From the NCBI GenBank assembly GCA_028877215.1, contig JAPPFJ010000027.1, forward strand, positions 62,001 to 126,000: a stretch of DNA of 64,000 nt. Direction: 5' to 3'. A model generated the notes under the pieces. It had not been told where the DNA came from, did not search any database, and was given only the letters and a program-made list of their open reading frames with translations. This document shows, in pieces, positions 53,430 through 63,200 of the stretch (positions are counted from its first letter, which is position 1; every line of letters starts with the position of its first letter). The DNA is from Gemmatimonadota bacterium. Its GTDB lineage: Bacteria > Latescibacterota > UBA2968 > GCA-2709665. Both the position numbers and the translations under genes were made by a program.

Positions 53430-53456
53430 GTAGGGGCGTCCCTTGTGGGCGCCCGG
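53430..53456 (+). repeat. Dispersed 27-bp intergenic repeat, copy D
   Basis: gtaggggcgtcccttgtggg continuing cgcccgg, in the same orientation as copy A at 14057 and opposite to copy C. Confidence 0.85.
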
Positions 53457-53649
53457 ATAATGGCCCAGGCAACCGTGGATTGATATCGCCAGGCCATATC
53501 GTAGCCGGGGTTTAGCCAACAGCTTTTTCCCTCCTTCACCACGTGTAAAAGAAGCGAAAAGACGTCGTGATGGCAATGCTTTTTTCTTTGCAAACAACCG
53601 GGCCCGTTCTTAATTTACGCCGCAAAATCAGCTTTCCGGCGGCCTCGCC

Positions 53650-54246
53650 GTGAAGCCCCGCTTCCCAGTTCCGAACCCCTGCCGGAGCAACCCATCCTTG
53701 CATTTCCTTCGCGCCTACGTCGGCCTTGCAGATCGACTGAATGAACGCATCGGCGTTGCCGTATCCTGGCTCACCACGGTGCTCGTGGCAGTCGTCTGTT
53801 ACGATGTGTTCACGCGCTACCTGCTGAAGAGCAGCCTGGTGGCGGTGCAGGAACTGCAATGGCATCTGTTCGCCGTCATTTTCCTCATAGGCGCTGCGTA
53901 TACCCTGAAACATGGAAAGCACGTGCGCGTGGACGTCTTCTACAATCGCTTCTCCGCGAAAACCAGGGCGTGGGTGGACTTCCTGGGAAGTCTGATTTTT
54001 CTGTTGCCATTCTGTCTGGTCGCGATCTGGTGTTCGCACACGTTCGTCATGAACGCCTTTACCATCGGGGAAGGTTCGCCCGATCCCGGAGGACTGCCCG
54101 CGCGGTTCATCCTGAAAGCCGCCATTCCGGCCGGCTTTCTTCTGCTGGCCATGCAGGGTTTGGCGCTGGCCTCTGGTTCGCTGCTCAGAATCGCAGGGAG
54201 CCACGCGATCGATCCTGAAACGAAACAACAGGGGACCGACGCATGA
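53650..54246 (+). CDS. dctQ: TRAP transporter small permease (DctQ)
   Basis: 198 aa with four membrane spans. The family motif is seen in VVCYDVFTRYLLKSS and QELQWHLFAVIFLIGAAYTLKHGKHVRVDVFY. It pairs with the DctM subunit to import organic acids by a sodium gradient. GTG start at 53650. The N-terminus is about 25 residues longer than usual. The stop overlaps the dctM start by four bases. Confidence 0.92.
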   Translation: MKPRFPVPNPCRSNPSLHFLRAYVGLADRLNERIGVAVSWLTTVLVAVVCYDVFTRYLLKSSLVAVQELQWHLFAVIFLIGAAYTLKHGKHVRVDVFYNRFSAKTRAWVDFLGSLIFLLPFCLVAIWCSHTFVMNAFTIGEGSPDPGGLPARFILKAAIPAGFLLLAMQGLALASGSLLRIAGSHAIDPETKQQGTDA

Positions 54247-55562
54247 TCGAAGCCATGCCGCTCATCCTGTTCGGGGTCCTGTTCGTGCTGCTCCTCTTCG
54301 GCTTCCCCGTCGCATTCACCCTCGGCGGTGTCTCCTTCATCCTGGGTTATCTCACGTTCGGCCTTGATTTCTTCAATCTGTTGCCTCTGCGTATCTGGGG
54401 TGTGATGACCAATTACGTACTCATCGCGGTCCCCTTGTTCGTCTATATGGGCGTCATGCTCGAAAAGTCAGGGCTCGCCGAGGAATTGCTGGAAACAATG
54501 GCCCTGTTGTTCGGCAAGTTGCGTGGCGGCCTTGCCGTTTCCGTAATCGTCGTAGGCGCTCTTCTGGGCGCTTCCACCGGTATCGTCGGGGCAACCGTCG
54601 TCACGATGGGTCTCCTGAGCCTCCCCACCATGCTCAGACGCGGCTACCGCACCGAACTGGCAACCGGCATTATCTCCGCCTCGGGCACGCTGGGTCAGAT
54701 TATTCCACCCAGCATCGTGCTTGTGCTTCTGGGGAGTATCCTGAATATATCCATTGGCGACATGTTCATTGCCGCCGTGATACCGGGCCTCTGCCTCGTG
54801 GGTCTCTATCTGACCTGGATCGTGATTGTCGCCCTGACAAGGCCGGACTCTGCTCCGGCCATGCCCAGGTCGGACCTGGACCGCTTCGTGGGCGCGGTCA
54901 GAATCAAACAGACCATCCATGCCTTCCTCCTGCCAGGCCTGCTGATAACGGCCGTTCTCGGGTCGATCTTTGCCGGTATCGCTTCCCCGACGGAGGCCGC
55001 GGCCGTGGGCGCCCTCGGCGCCACCGTCCTTACACTGTGCAAGCGCAAACTATCGCTGGCTACCCTCAGGTCCGTTATGGCCGAGACCACCCATCTCACC
55101 TGCATGGTCTTTATCATACTGGTCGGCGCCACCGCCTTCGGGCTTGTCTTCAGGGGACTTCATGGCGACGCTTACCTCACGCGACTCATCGTGGAAGCCG
55201 ACCCGGGCCCCCATGTCTTCCTCGCGCTGGTAATGGTCGTCATATTCATCGCCGGGTTTTTCATAGATTTCATCGAGATTACGTTTATTATCGTTCCCGT
55301 CGTCGCGCCGATATTCACGCATCTCGGCGTTGACCTTCTCTGGGTGGGCATCCTCATCGCGATGAACCTGCAGACGTCATTCCTGACTCCGCCGTTCGGT
55401 TTCTCCCTGTTCTATCTGAAAGGCGTCGCGCCACCCGAGGTGCGGACCGGCCACATCTACCGGGGCATCATACCCTTTATCGTCGTTCAGCTCATCGGCC
55501 TGACCCTGGTTATCGTTTTTCCTGAAGTGGCCACGTGGCTGCCGCGGTACCTGGCGTCGTGA
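54243..55562 (+). CDS. dctM: TRAP transporter large permease (DctM)
   Basis: A 439-aa polytopic permease: FGFPVAFTLGGVSFILGYLT, GASTGIVGATVVTMGLLSLP, SGTLGQIIPPSIVLVLLGSI and the C-terminal TPPFGFSLFYLKGV all match DctM. It forms the transport pathway and binds the small subunit. It is translationally coupled to dctQ. A hairpin terminator lies just after the stop. Confidence 0.96.
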   Translation: MIEAMPLILFGVLFVLLLFGFPVAFTLGGVSFILGYLTFGLDFFNLLPLRIWGVMTNYVLIAVPLFVYMGVMLEKSGLAEELLETMALLFGKLRGGLAVSVIVVGALLGASTGIVGATVVTMGLLSLPTMLRRGYRTELATGIISASGTLGQIIPPSIVLVLLGSILNISIGDMFIAAVIPGLCLVGLYLTWIVIVALTRPDSAPAMPRSDLDRFVGAVRIKQTIHAFLLPGLLITAVLGSIFAGIASPTEAAAVGALGATVLTLCKRKLSLATLRSVMAETTHLTCMVFIILVGATAFGLVFRGLHGDAYLTRLIVEADPGPHVFLALVMVVIFIAGFFIDFIEITFIIVPVVAPIFTHLGVDLLWVGILIAMNLQTSFLTPPFGFSLFYLKGVAPPEVRTGHIYRGIIPFIVVQLIGLTLVIVFPEVATWLPRYLAS

Positions 55563-55578
55563 TGGATCAGAAACAGAG

Positions 55579-55605
55579 AAGGGACGCGTATTGTACGCAT
55601 CCCTT
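55579..55605. terminator. Hairpin terminator between dctM and dctP
   Basis: A 12-bp stem with one mismatch (aagggacgcgta against tacgcatccctt) and a short loop. It lies between convergent genes and could serve both. Confidence 0.75.
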
Positions 55606-55634
55606 TGACCCACGACTTCTGTCGCAAGCAATCG

Positions 55635-56756
55635 TCATCCGCCAATTGCGGAATAATAGAGCTTTTCCGAAAGCGCCGCCCACGGATCGATATTCTTCCG
55701 AAACGCATCGAAAGAAGCATAGACCTTTTTGCTCATTGGATCGGCTTCAGCCACCTCGTTTTCTACTTCCACGGAGAAACCGCGCAGCGTCTTGAGGACC
55801 TCGTCTGAAAACCTTCGCAACTCGACGTTGTGTTCTTTGGTGAGTTTTTCCAGGTAGACGCTGTTCTTGGCTTCGAATTCCGACAGCATCCACGAGTTGG
55901 AACGCGCGGCGGCCGTCTTGACAACTTGCTTTAGTTCCGATGGCAGTTTTTCGAAAGCCGCTTTGTTGACGATCAACTCCAGAGCGGTGCCCGGCTCGTG
56001 CCAGCCAGGATAATAATAGTATTTCGCGGCCCTGAAGAATCCCATCAGGTAATCATGATAGGGTCCGATCCATTCGGTAGCATCGATGACACCGCGTTCC
56101 AGGTTGGTGTAGATTTCGCCTCCGGCTGAAAGCACGGCGGATCCGCCCGCCTTTGCGATTACCTTGCCGCCGAGCCCCGGGATCCGCATCTTGAGGCCGT
56201 GAAAATCGGCGATTCCGTTCATTTCGCGGTTATACCAGCCGCCCATCTGGACGCCGGTATTGCCCACCGGCATCGCGACCAGATTGAACGGATCGTATAG
56301 CTCCTGCCAGAGTTCCAGCCCGCCGCCGCTGTAGATCCAGGCGTTGAGCTGCTGTCCGTTCATGCCGAATGGAACCGCCGCGAAAAACTGTGTGGCCGGC
56401 GCTTTTCCGGCCCAGTAATACGCGGCGCCGTGGCACATCTCAACGGTACCCTGGCTGACGGCATCGAAACCTTCGAGCGGTGGAATCAGTTCGCCGCCGC
56501 CGTAAACCGTGATTTTCAGTTGTCCGCCGGACATTTCATCGATCCATCTGGCCAGCATGTCCGCGCCTTCGCCAAGAATGGGGAAATGCGGCGGCCAGGT
56601 GGTTACCATTTTCCATTCGATTTTCTTTCTCGTATGCGCCGCGGGAGCATCCGGTTTCTCGTTTGAGGCGGGACTGCAACCCGCCAGAGCCGCAACGCCG
56701 CCGGCGACTCCGGCCGAGGCTTTTTTGAGGAAATCGCGTCGTTCGAACTGCTCCAT
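55635..56756 (-). CDS. dctP: TRAP transporter substrate-binding protein (TakP-like DctP)
   Basis: 373 aa with a Tat signal (RRDFLKKASAGVAGG) overlapping a lipobox-like LAGC. The mature domain contains WKMVTTWPPHFPILGEGADM, MGGWYNREMNG, the family helix DATEWIGPYHDYLMGF and KYYYYPGWHEPGTALE. The ATEWIGPY and GWHEP segments are typical of the dimeric TakP/lactate-binding group, which bind 2-keto or 2-hydroxy acids with a metal. A keto-acid substrate would suit the uronate route, but this is inference. Good GGAGGCGTTAG ribosome site. The gene is convergent to the dctQM permeases. Confidence 0.9.
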   Translation of the reverse strand: MEQFERRDFLKKASAGVAGGVAALAGCSPASNEKPDAPAAHTRKKIEWKMVTTWPPHFPILGEGADMLARWIDEMSGGQLKITVYGGGELIPPLEGFDAVSQGTVEMCHGAAYYWAGKAPATQFFAAVPFGMNGQQLNAWIYSGGGLELWQELYDPFNLVAMPVGNTGVQMGGWYNREMNGIADFHGLKMRIPGLGGKVIAKAGGSAVLSAGGEIYTNLERGVIDATEWIGPYHDYLMGFFRAAKYYYYPGWHEPGTALELIVNKAAFEKLPSELKQVVKTAAARSNSWMLSEFEAKNSVYLEKLTKEHNVELRRFSDEVLKTLRGFSVEVENEVAEADPMSKKVYASFDAFRKNIDPWAALSEKLYYSAIGG

Positions 56757-56899
56757 CTAACGCCTCCACGCATAGTTCGGTTACAACATAGAGAGGTTGT
56801 CAATCAACGAGACAAGGTAGGCCGCACAGGTCTCTATCGCAAGGATTATGAGTACCCCCGTTCTCCTGCATTTAGGCTGGCGGGGGTCGGGAGCGTGCA

Positions 56900-59635
56900 A
56901 TGAGCGAAACAGACAGAAAGCTCTACCTGCTGGACGGAATGGCGCTGGTTTACCGGGCCCATTTTTCGATGATCCGCAACCCGCGCATGTCCTCCACCGG
57001 CCTGAATACCTCCACCGTATTCGTACTCACCAACACCCTGCTGGATATACTCTCCAACGCGGACCCCTCGCACATCGGCGTTGTCTTCGATACGCCCGAG
57101 CCGACCCACCGGCACAAGATGTTCCCGGAATACAAGGCCCAGCGCGAGTCCATGCCGGAGGATCTCAGCGCGGCGCTCCCCTTTGTCTTCCGCCTGTGCG
57201 AAGCGTTCAGCCTCCCGGTTGTCAGGGTCCCCGGATGGGAAGCCGACGATGTGATCGGAACCCTTGCCAAACAGGCGGAAGAGGCCGGCTTCATTACTTA
57301 CATGGTTACGCCCGACAAGGACTACGGTCAGCTCGTCTCGGACAGCACCTTTGTCTGCAAGCCGGGACGCACCGGTGACGTGGAGGTCCAGGGCGTCAAG
57401 GAGATTCTGGAAAAATGGCAGATCGAACGCGTGGACCAGGTGATCGACATTCTGGGATTGATGGGCGACAGTTCGGACAACGTGCCCGGCGTGCCCGGAG
57501 TCGGCGAAAAGACGGCGCAGAAACTGATTGGAAAGTACGGAAGCATCGAAGACCTGCTCGACCACGTGGAGGAACTCAAGGGAAAGCAGAAAGAACGCAT
57601 TGAAGAAAACCGCGAACAGGCGCTTCTTTCCAAAAAACTGGTCACCATAGAGCGCGACGTGGCGCTGGAGGTCAAGCCCGATGACCTGAAACGTGTCGAT
57701 TGGGACGAAGGGAAACTGAAGGCGTTGTTTGTCGAGCTCGAATTCAATACTCTCGGCCAGCGATTGTTCGGCGACTCGTTCAAGGCGGGTCCCACGGCCG
57801 CAACCGACGAGGTCGGAGGGGACGTCAGCACCATCGACGACGTGGAACATGACTATAAACTGGTGGACACCGAGGCATCCCGCCGGGAGCTCGTCTCCGC
57901 GTTGAGCGGGCAAAAAGCCTTCTGTTTCGACATCGAAACCACCGGTCTGAATCCCAAGACCTGCGACTTGATCGGCCTGGCCTTTTCGTTTAAGCCCCAC
58001 ACCGGATACTACGTGCCTCTCCCCGAAGTCCCGGACGAAGCCCTTGCAATCGTCGAAGCGTTTCGTCCAGTACTTGAGAATCCTGAAATCGAAAAAGTCG
58101 GCCACCACCTGAAATTCGATCTCAGCGTGTTGCGCTGGAAGGGGTTTCGAGTTGAAGGTCCGCTGTTCGATACCATGCTCGCCGCATATCTGGCGACACC
58201 GGACCTTCGGCGCACCATGGACTATCTCTCCGAAGCGCTTCTCGGATACCGGCCCATTCCAATTTCCGACCTCATCGGCGAAAAGGGCGAGGACCAGTTG
58301 AGCCTGACGGACGTCCCCCTCAATCGGGTAACCACGTACGCGGCGGAAGACGCGGACATTACACTTCAACTGAGCGAGATCTTGAGGTCCAGACTCGACG
58401 AGATGGGACAGGTGCGGGTGTTCAGGGACGTGGAATGTCCGCTCATTCCCGCCCTTGTCGAAATGGAATACGAGGGAATCCGGTGTGAAGCCGAAGTGCT
58501 TCGGGATTTATCGAAGGGGCTCGCCGTCGAAATCGAGCGCGCCAGGGAAAGTATCTTCCAACTCGCCGGAGAGAATTTCGATCTCAACTCTCCCAGGCAG
58601 TTGGGCGACATTCTCTTCGATAAACTGAAGCTGGATCCGAATGCCCGCCGCACGGCCAGGACCAAACAGTACCAGACCACGGAGCAGGTCCTGAGGCGGC
58701 TGGCGTATAAGCATGAAATTGTGGAACAGGTGATGTTTTACCGAATGTGTACGAAGTTGAAATCGACGTACGTCGACCAGTTGCCCGGGTCGATCTTCAA
58801 ACCCACGGGCCGGATACATACCAACTACGAAGCGGCGGTTGCCGCCACGGGTCGGTTGCAGTCCCACGGCCCCAACATGCAGAACATCCCCATCCGCACG
58901 GAAATGGGAAGGGAGATCCGCAAGGCCTTCGTGCCGCGTGACGAAGACCACGTGCTGCTTGCGGCCGATTACTCCCAGATCGAACTCCGCGTTGCCGCAG
59001 AAATCAGTGGAGACGAAGCACTGACGGAAGTCTTCCGGCGCGGCGGCGACATCCACACCGCGACCGCTGAGAAAATCTACGGCATCGAAGGCGCAACCGA
59101 GGAGATGCGGCGCCACGCGAAAACCGTCAATTTCGGCATCATCTACGGTATCTCGGCCTTCGGGCTGGCCGACCGCCTGGACATTACGCGAACGCAGGCC
59201 GCGGAACTCATCGACCACTACTTCGACCAGTTTCCGGGCATCCGGACCTATATGGACGAAACCATCGAATTCGCGCGGGAAAACGGTTACGTGGAAACGG
59301 TCACGGGCCGCCGACGCTATCTGCGGGATATCAACTCCAGAAACGCCACAACGCGAAGGGGCGAAGAGCGAAACGCCATCAACTCGCGCATCCAGGGCAC
59401 GGCCGCGGATATGATCAAGCTCGCGATGAGCCATATCCATCGCGAAATCCTGGAACGGGGCCTGAAATCGCGAATGCTCCTGCAGGTGCACGACGAACTG
59501 GTATTCGATATGCATAAAGACGAAGCGGACGTCCTTCCGGGCATCGTGGAACACGGGATGAAGACCGCCATTCCGATGCAGGTGCCCATCGTCGTCGAGA
59601 TGGGCACGGGGACGAACTGGCTGGATGCACACTGA
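56900..59635 (+). CDS. polA: DNA polymerase I
   Basis: A 911-aa protein of full length. Domain order: 5'-3' exonuclease (about 1-290; LYLLDGMALVYRAHF, MGDSSDNVPGVPGVGEKTAQ), a complete 3'-5' proofreading domain (about 310-500; FDIETTGLNP, HHLKFDLSVL, YAAEDADI) and family A polymerase (about 530-911; AADYSQIELRVAAEISGDE, RRHAKTVNFGIIYG, LLQVHDELVFD). Proofreading is intact, unlike many non-proteobacterial PolA proteins. It repairs DNA and removes RNA primers. CGGGAG precedes the ATG. It is the only gene between a divergent TRAP binding-protein gene and the phosphatase gene. Confidence 0.97.
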   Translation: MSETDRKLYLLDGMALVYRAHFSMIRNPRMSSTGLNTSTVFVLTNTLLDILSNADPSHIGVVFDTPEPTHRHKMFPEYKAQRESMPEDLSAALPFVFRLCEAFSLPVVRVPGWEADDVIGTLAKQAEEAGFITYMVTPDKDYGQLVSDSTFVCKPGRTGDVEVQGVKEILEKWQIERVDQVIDILGLMGDSSDNVPGVPGVGEKTAQKLIGKYGSIEDLLDHVEELKGKQKERIEENREQALLSKKLVTIERDVALEVKPDDLKRVDWDEGKLKALFVELEFNTLGQRLFGDSFKAGPTAATDEVGGDVSTIDDVEHDYKLVDTEASRRELVSALSGQKAFCFDIETTGLNPKTCDLIGLAFSFKPHTGYYVPLPEVPDEALAIVEAFRPVLENPEIEKVGHHLKFDLSVLRWKGFRVEGPLFDTMLAAYLATPDLRRTMDYLSEALLGYRPIPISDLIGEKGEDQLSLTDVPLNRVTTYAAEDADITLQLSEILRSRLDEMGQVRVFRDVECPLIPALVEMEYEGIRCEAEVLRDLSKGLAVEIERARESIFQLAGENFDLNSPRQLGDILFDKLKLDPNARRTARTKQYQTTEQVLRRLAYKHEIVEQVMFYRMCTKLKSTYVDQLPGSIFKPTGRIHTNYEAAVAATGRLQSHGPNMQNIPIRTEMGREIRKAFVPRDEDHVLLAADYSQIELRVAAEISGDEALTEVFRRGGDIHTATAEKIYGIEGATEEMRRHAKTVNFGIIYGISAFGLADRLDITRTQAAELIDHYFDQFPGIRTYMDETIEFARENGYVETVTGRRRYLRDINSRNATTRRGEERNAINSRIQGTAADMIKLAMSHIHREILERGLKSRMLLQVHDELVFDMHKDEADVLPGIVEHGMKTAIPMQVPIVVEMGTGTNWLDAH

Positions 59636-59645
59636 ATCAAACGAC

Positions 59646-60173
59646 ATGAAACCTCCGTTGCCCAACAGCTACTGGGTCCGTCCGGGCCGATTTGCAGCGG
59701 GAGAGTACCCCGGCGACCTGGACCCATGTCAGGCAGCAGTGAAGCTGAAGATGCTGCTTCACGCAGGAATCAACCATTTCATCGACCTTACGAACGCCGG
59801 CGAATTGCGCCCGTATATTGACATTGCGGAACGGGAAGCGCGCGCGCCTGGCGTGCGTGTGGGTTATGAACGGTTCCCGATTACCGATGTGGGGGTTCCC
59901 CGAAGCCGCGAGTGGATGGCCCAGATACTGGACGCGATAGACGCCGCTCTGGACGACCGCAGGACGGTCTACGTTCACTGCTGGGGCGGGGTTGGCCGGA
60001 CGGGTACCGTGGTTGGCTGCTGGCTGGTCCGCCATGGCGAGAGCGGAGCATCGGCCCTGGAGCAGGTCGCCATGTGGTGGCGCGGCGTGGAAAAGGTCTG
60101 CCGCATCCCCAGATCCCCGGAGACTTGCGACCAGGTGGAGTATGTCCGAAACTGGGTGGAACCCTCTGCGTAA
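59646..60173 (+). CDS. Dual-specificity/tyrosine phosphatase-like protein
   Basis: 175 aa. The CX5R phosphate-binding loop is HCWGGVGRTGTVVG at about residues 107-120, and the general-acid Asp is probably in the loop PITDVGVPRS. Layout and NSYWVRPGRFAAGEYPGD start resemble plant/bacterial PTP-like and atypical DSP proteins. It would dephosphorylate protein Tyr or inositol phosphates. ATG 59646 keeps the conserved start; ATG 59625 overlaps polA and is an alternative. Confidence 0.85.
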   Translation: MKPPLPNSYWVRPGRFAAGEYPGDLDPCQAAVKLKMLLHAGINHFIDLTNAGELRPYIDIAEREARAPGVRVGYERFPITDVGVPRSREWMAQILDAIDAALDDRRTVYVHCWGGVGRTGTVVGCWLVRHGESGASALEQVAMWWRGVEKVCRIPRSPETCDQVEYVRNWVEPSA

Positions 60174-60212
60174 ATTGATGTGAATCAGACACAGGGAAAC
60201 AAGGAAAACGCC

Positions 60213-63200
60213 ATGCAAAACGACAAAGCGACCGTTTTCATCGAATCGGCGATCAAGAAAACAGCAGAGATGAATCCACAGGAGACCGACGGCAAATGGC
60301 TAGAAGTCGTCACTGTGGAGTCCGGTCCATTCATCAAAGAGTGGGATCTCTCAAAGTGCTGGCATTGGGAGGACTGGCCGGAGAGAGAGACACGTTTCCC
60401 GAACACCACTAGGTTGGATGTGGGGATAGACGCCGTAGCCGTGCGTCGCGGCGACGGAAAGCACGTTGCAATCCAGTGCAAGTCGCGCCGGCTTGATGAC
60501 GAGGGGCACGGTTCTCCGATCCACAATAACGAGATCGCCAAGTTCGCCGCTGCGTCCGCAGCGGATTTCTGGGCCGAACGTTGGGTGGTCACCAACGGAG
60601 ACAATCCACTTGCCAGCGGAGCAATACAGTCGGCTTCAATGAGCGAGAAGCCGCTCAAACTGGTCAACATCACGAACGACTTGAACCAGCAGAGCCAGTC
60701 GAGCGCCGCATCCGAGGAGAACGAGTACGGTACGAGTCCTGAAAAGGATGATGCGATTCAGACGAAATCCTGCATGCAAGACGAAGCCGTCGCCAACAGC
60801 GTCCGCATACTCAAAGAGCAGGAACACTCGGAGAGCGGAGGATTGCCGCTCGGCGAGGCACGCGGAAGAATCATCCTGCCCTGCGGAACGGGAAAGACTC
60901 GCATATCGCTCCGGATCGTGGAAGAACTGACGCCACCGGGCGAACTGTCCATCGTGCTGTGTCCTTCCATAGCGCTCGTATCCCAGATAAGGCGCGAGTA
61001 TCTGGAAAACGCTGCAGTTCCCTTAGATGTGCTGGCGGTTTGCTCTGACGCTACGGCGGGATACGATCCCAAGAAAGAGGGGAGGCGCAACGCCACACTC
61101 GACCCTACGGTCGATAACAGCAATGTCAGCGCGTCCGAGGTGAAGGGCAGGGTTACTACCGACGCCGGAGAAATAGCCGAATGGATGCGCCAGGCCACTA
61201 TCGATAACGGAATCAAGGTTCTCATCGGTACATACCAGAGTAGCGGCACCGTATCGGAGGCTCTGCTGTGCGCCGGCGTCAGAGCGCGTGTTTTGATTGC
61301 TGACGAAGCGCACAGAACGGCGGGACTGAAGCGTAAGAACTCCAAATCCGCTGCCGCCAATGAGGAAGAAAAGCGTCTTCGTGACTTCACTGTGTGCCAT
61401 GACAGGGGCAGGTTTCCAGCAACCTATCGCGTCTATCAGACTGCTACACCGCGCATCTATGACGGCAAGCGCGCAACCGGCAATCCGAACTGGATCGTCC
61501 GCTCGATGGACGACGAGACCACATTCGGCGTCGAACTGTACCGCAAGAGCTACCTGGAAGCAGTCCGCAACCGTTGGCTGTCCGATTACCGCATCATCGC
61601 GATGGGCATCAACGACCCGGAGGCTTTCGAGACGGCGAATATTCTGGCAAAGAACACCAAGAGCAAAGGGCGCGGCAAGCTGACGACCACGGACTACATG
61701 CGCGGCCTGGCGTACGCTCTCACAATGGGCGGAGCGACCCAAGGCGAAAGTGTGGACATCAGGTCTTGCATCGCCTTCATGAACACGGTGGACAAGTCCA
61801 AAAACATGGCGGAAGACCTCCAGACCGGAAACGTGAAGGAATGGGTCTCACGGTGGCTCGAGGAGAACGCGGATGGCAGGGCTGTGTCTGATTACAGCCT
61901 CGAACACCTGGACGCTTCGAGCAACGCCGCGGCGCGCGAAACCGCGAAGGGACGGCTTGCCTCTGCCGACGCGAAAACCCCTCACGGCATCATCAACGTG
62001 GGAATCTTCGGAGAGGGCACCGATTCGCCGTCATTAAGCGCGGTGGCGTTTCTCGAAGCCCGGAAGAGTCCCATCGACGTCGTGCAGGCCGTGGGACGGG
62101 CGATGCGAACCGCCCCCGACAAAGAGCTGGGCTACATTGTATGCCCCATTCTGATTCCTCCCACTGCCGATCCGGAAAAATGGCTGAGCAACAGTGACTC
62201 CGAGGAAGGGTGGCAGGAGCTTGGGCAGATTCTCCTGGCGTTGCGAGCCCACGACCAGCGCATCGAGGAGAACCTTGAGGAACTTCTACAACTATATATC
62301 CCCAAGCCGCCGCCAGTGGAGCGCACTTTAGTGGCGGTTGCCACTGGCGAAGGCAATCGCATACAATACGGCGAAGTCGAGGGACCGCCCGGCGCGGCGC
62401 AGGAAGCCGTCGAACAGACATTGAAAGGCAAGACCCGCGCCGAGTCCGGTATACGACGCATAAGCGAAACGCAGGCCGATTTCCAGGCACAATACAGCGC
62501 CAAATCCACATCAGAATTACCACGTATAAACGAAAAGCCGGTCGATTACCGCGCAGTGGAGATAACGCAGGTCTTTACTGGAAAGAAGAACGACGATGGC
62601 AGCATCGAACTCCGCGCGGATTCCGTTGACCGGGACAAGCCTGACGCTGGCGAAGCGCGCGGCGTTGTGAACATACAGAAAACCAAAGCCAAGGCCCGGA
62701 AGATGATAAATTCCGGTGAGGGCGGCATTCGCGTTCAGCCGGGAAGCCATAAGAAGGCACCCAAGACCGCCAAAGAGCGAGCAGAGGAAAACGGGCAGGT
62801 GATGCTCAAGCTGAGCGGGTTGGAAGAGCACGGCAGCGCCATAAAGATGAATCTCCTTGCGAAGTCCGGGCTGAGCGACAATCGCGTGATACGCGACCTG
62901 AACATACTGGAAGGGAGCGTCAGCGAAGCAGCCCACCACATGCGCGCCGACGGACTGTTGCATGCGATGAACCAGCACTTCGGACTGGACAGGCTCAAGA
63001 AGACGGACAAGAAGCATGCGGACGGCTGCACAGTCGCCGCTCTTCTGATGATGAACGCCGCTATGTTGCACCAGCGCATCTCCAACGGCGGCTGGCTTTC
63101 GGGTATCAGCGACCTGTCGATCATCAAGAACGATGTGAATGTGGTTCGGAAGATGAGCCGCGAATGGGAGCGCATCATGCGCCACGACTTCCGTCCGGTG

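Noticed and set aside
56846-58369. 507-codon open frame on the minus strand
   Set aside because: Antisense to polA; no ribosome site and shadow composition.
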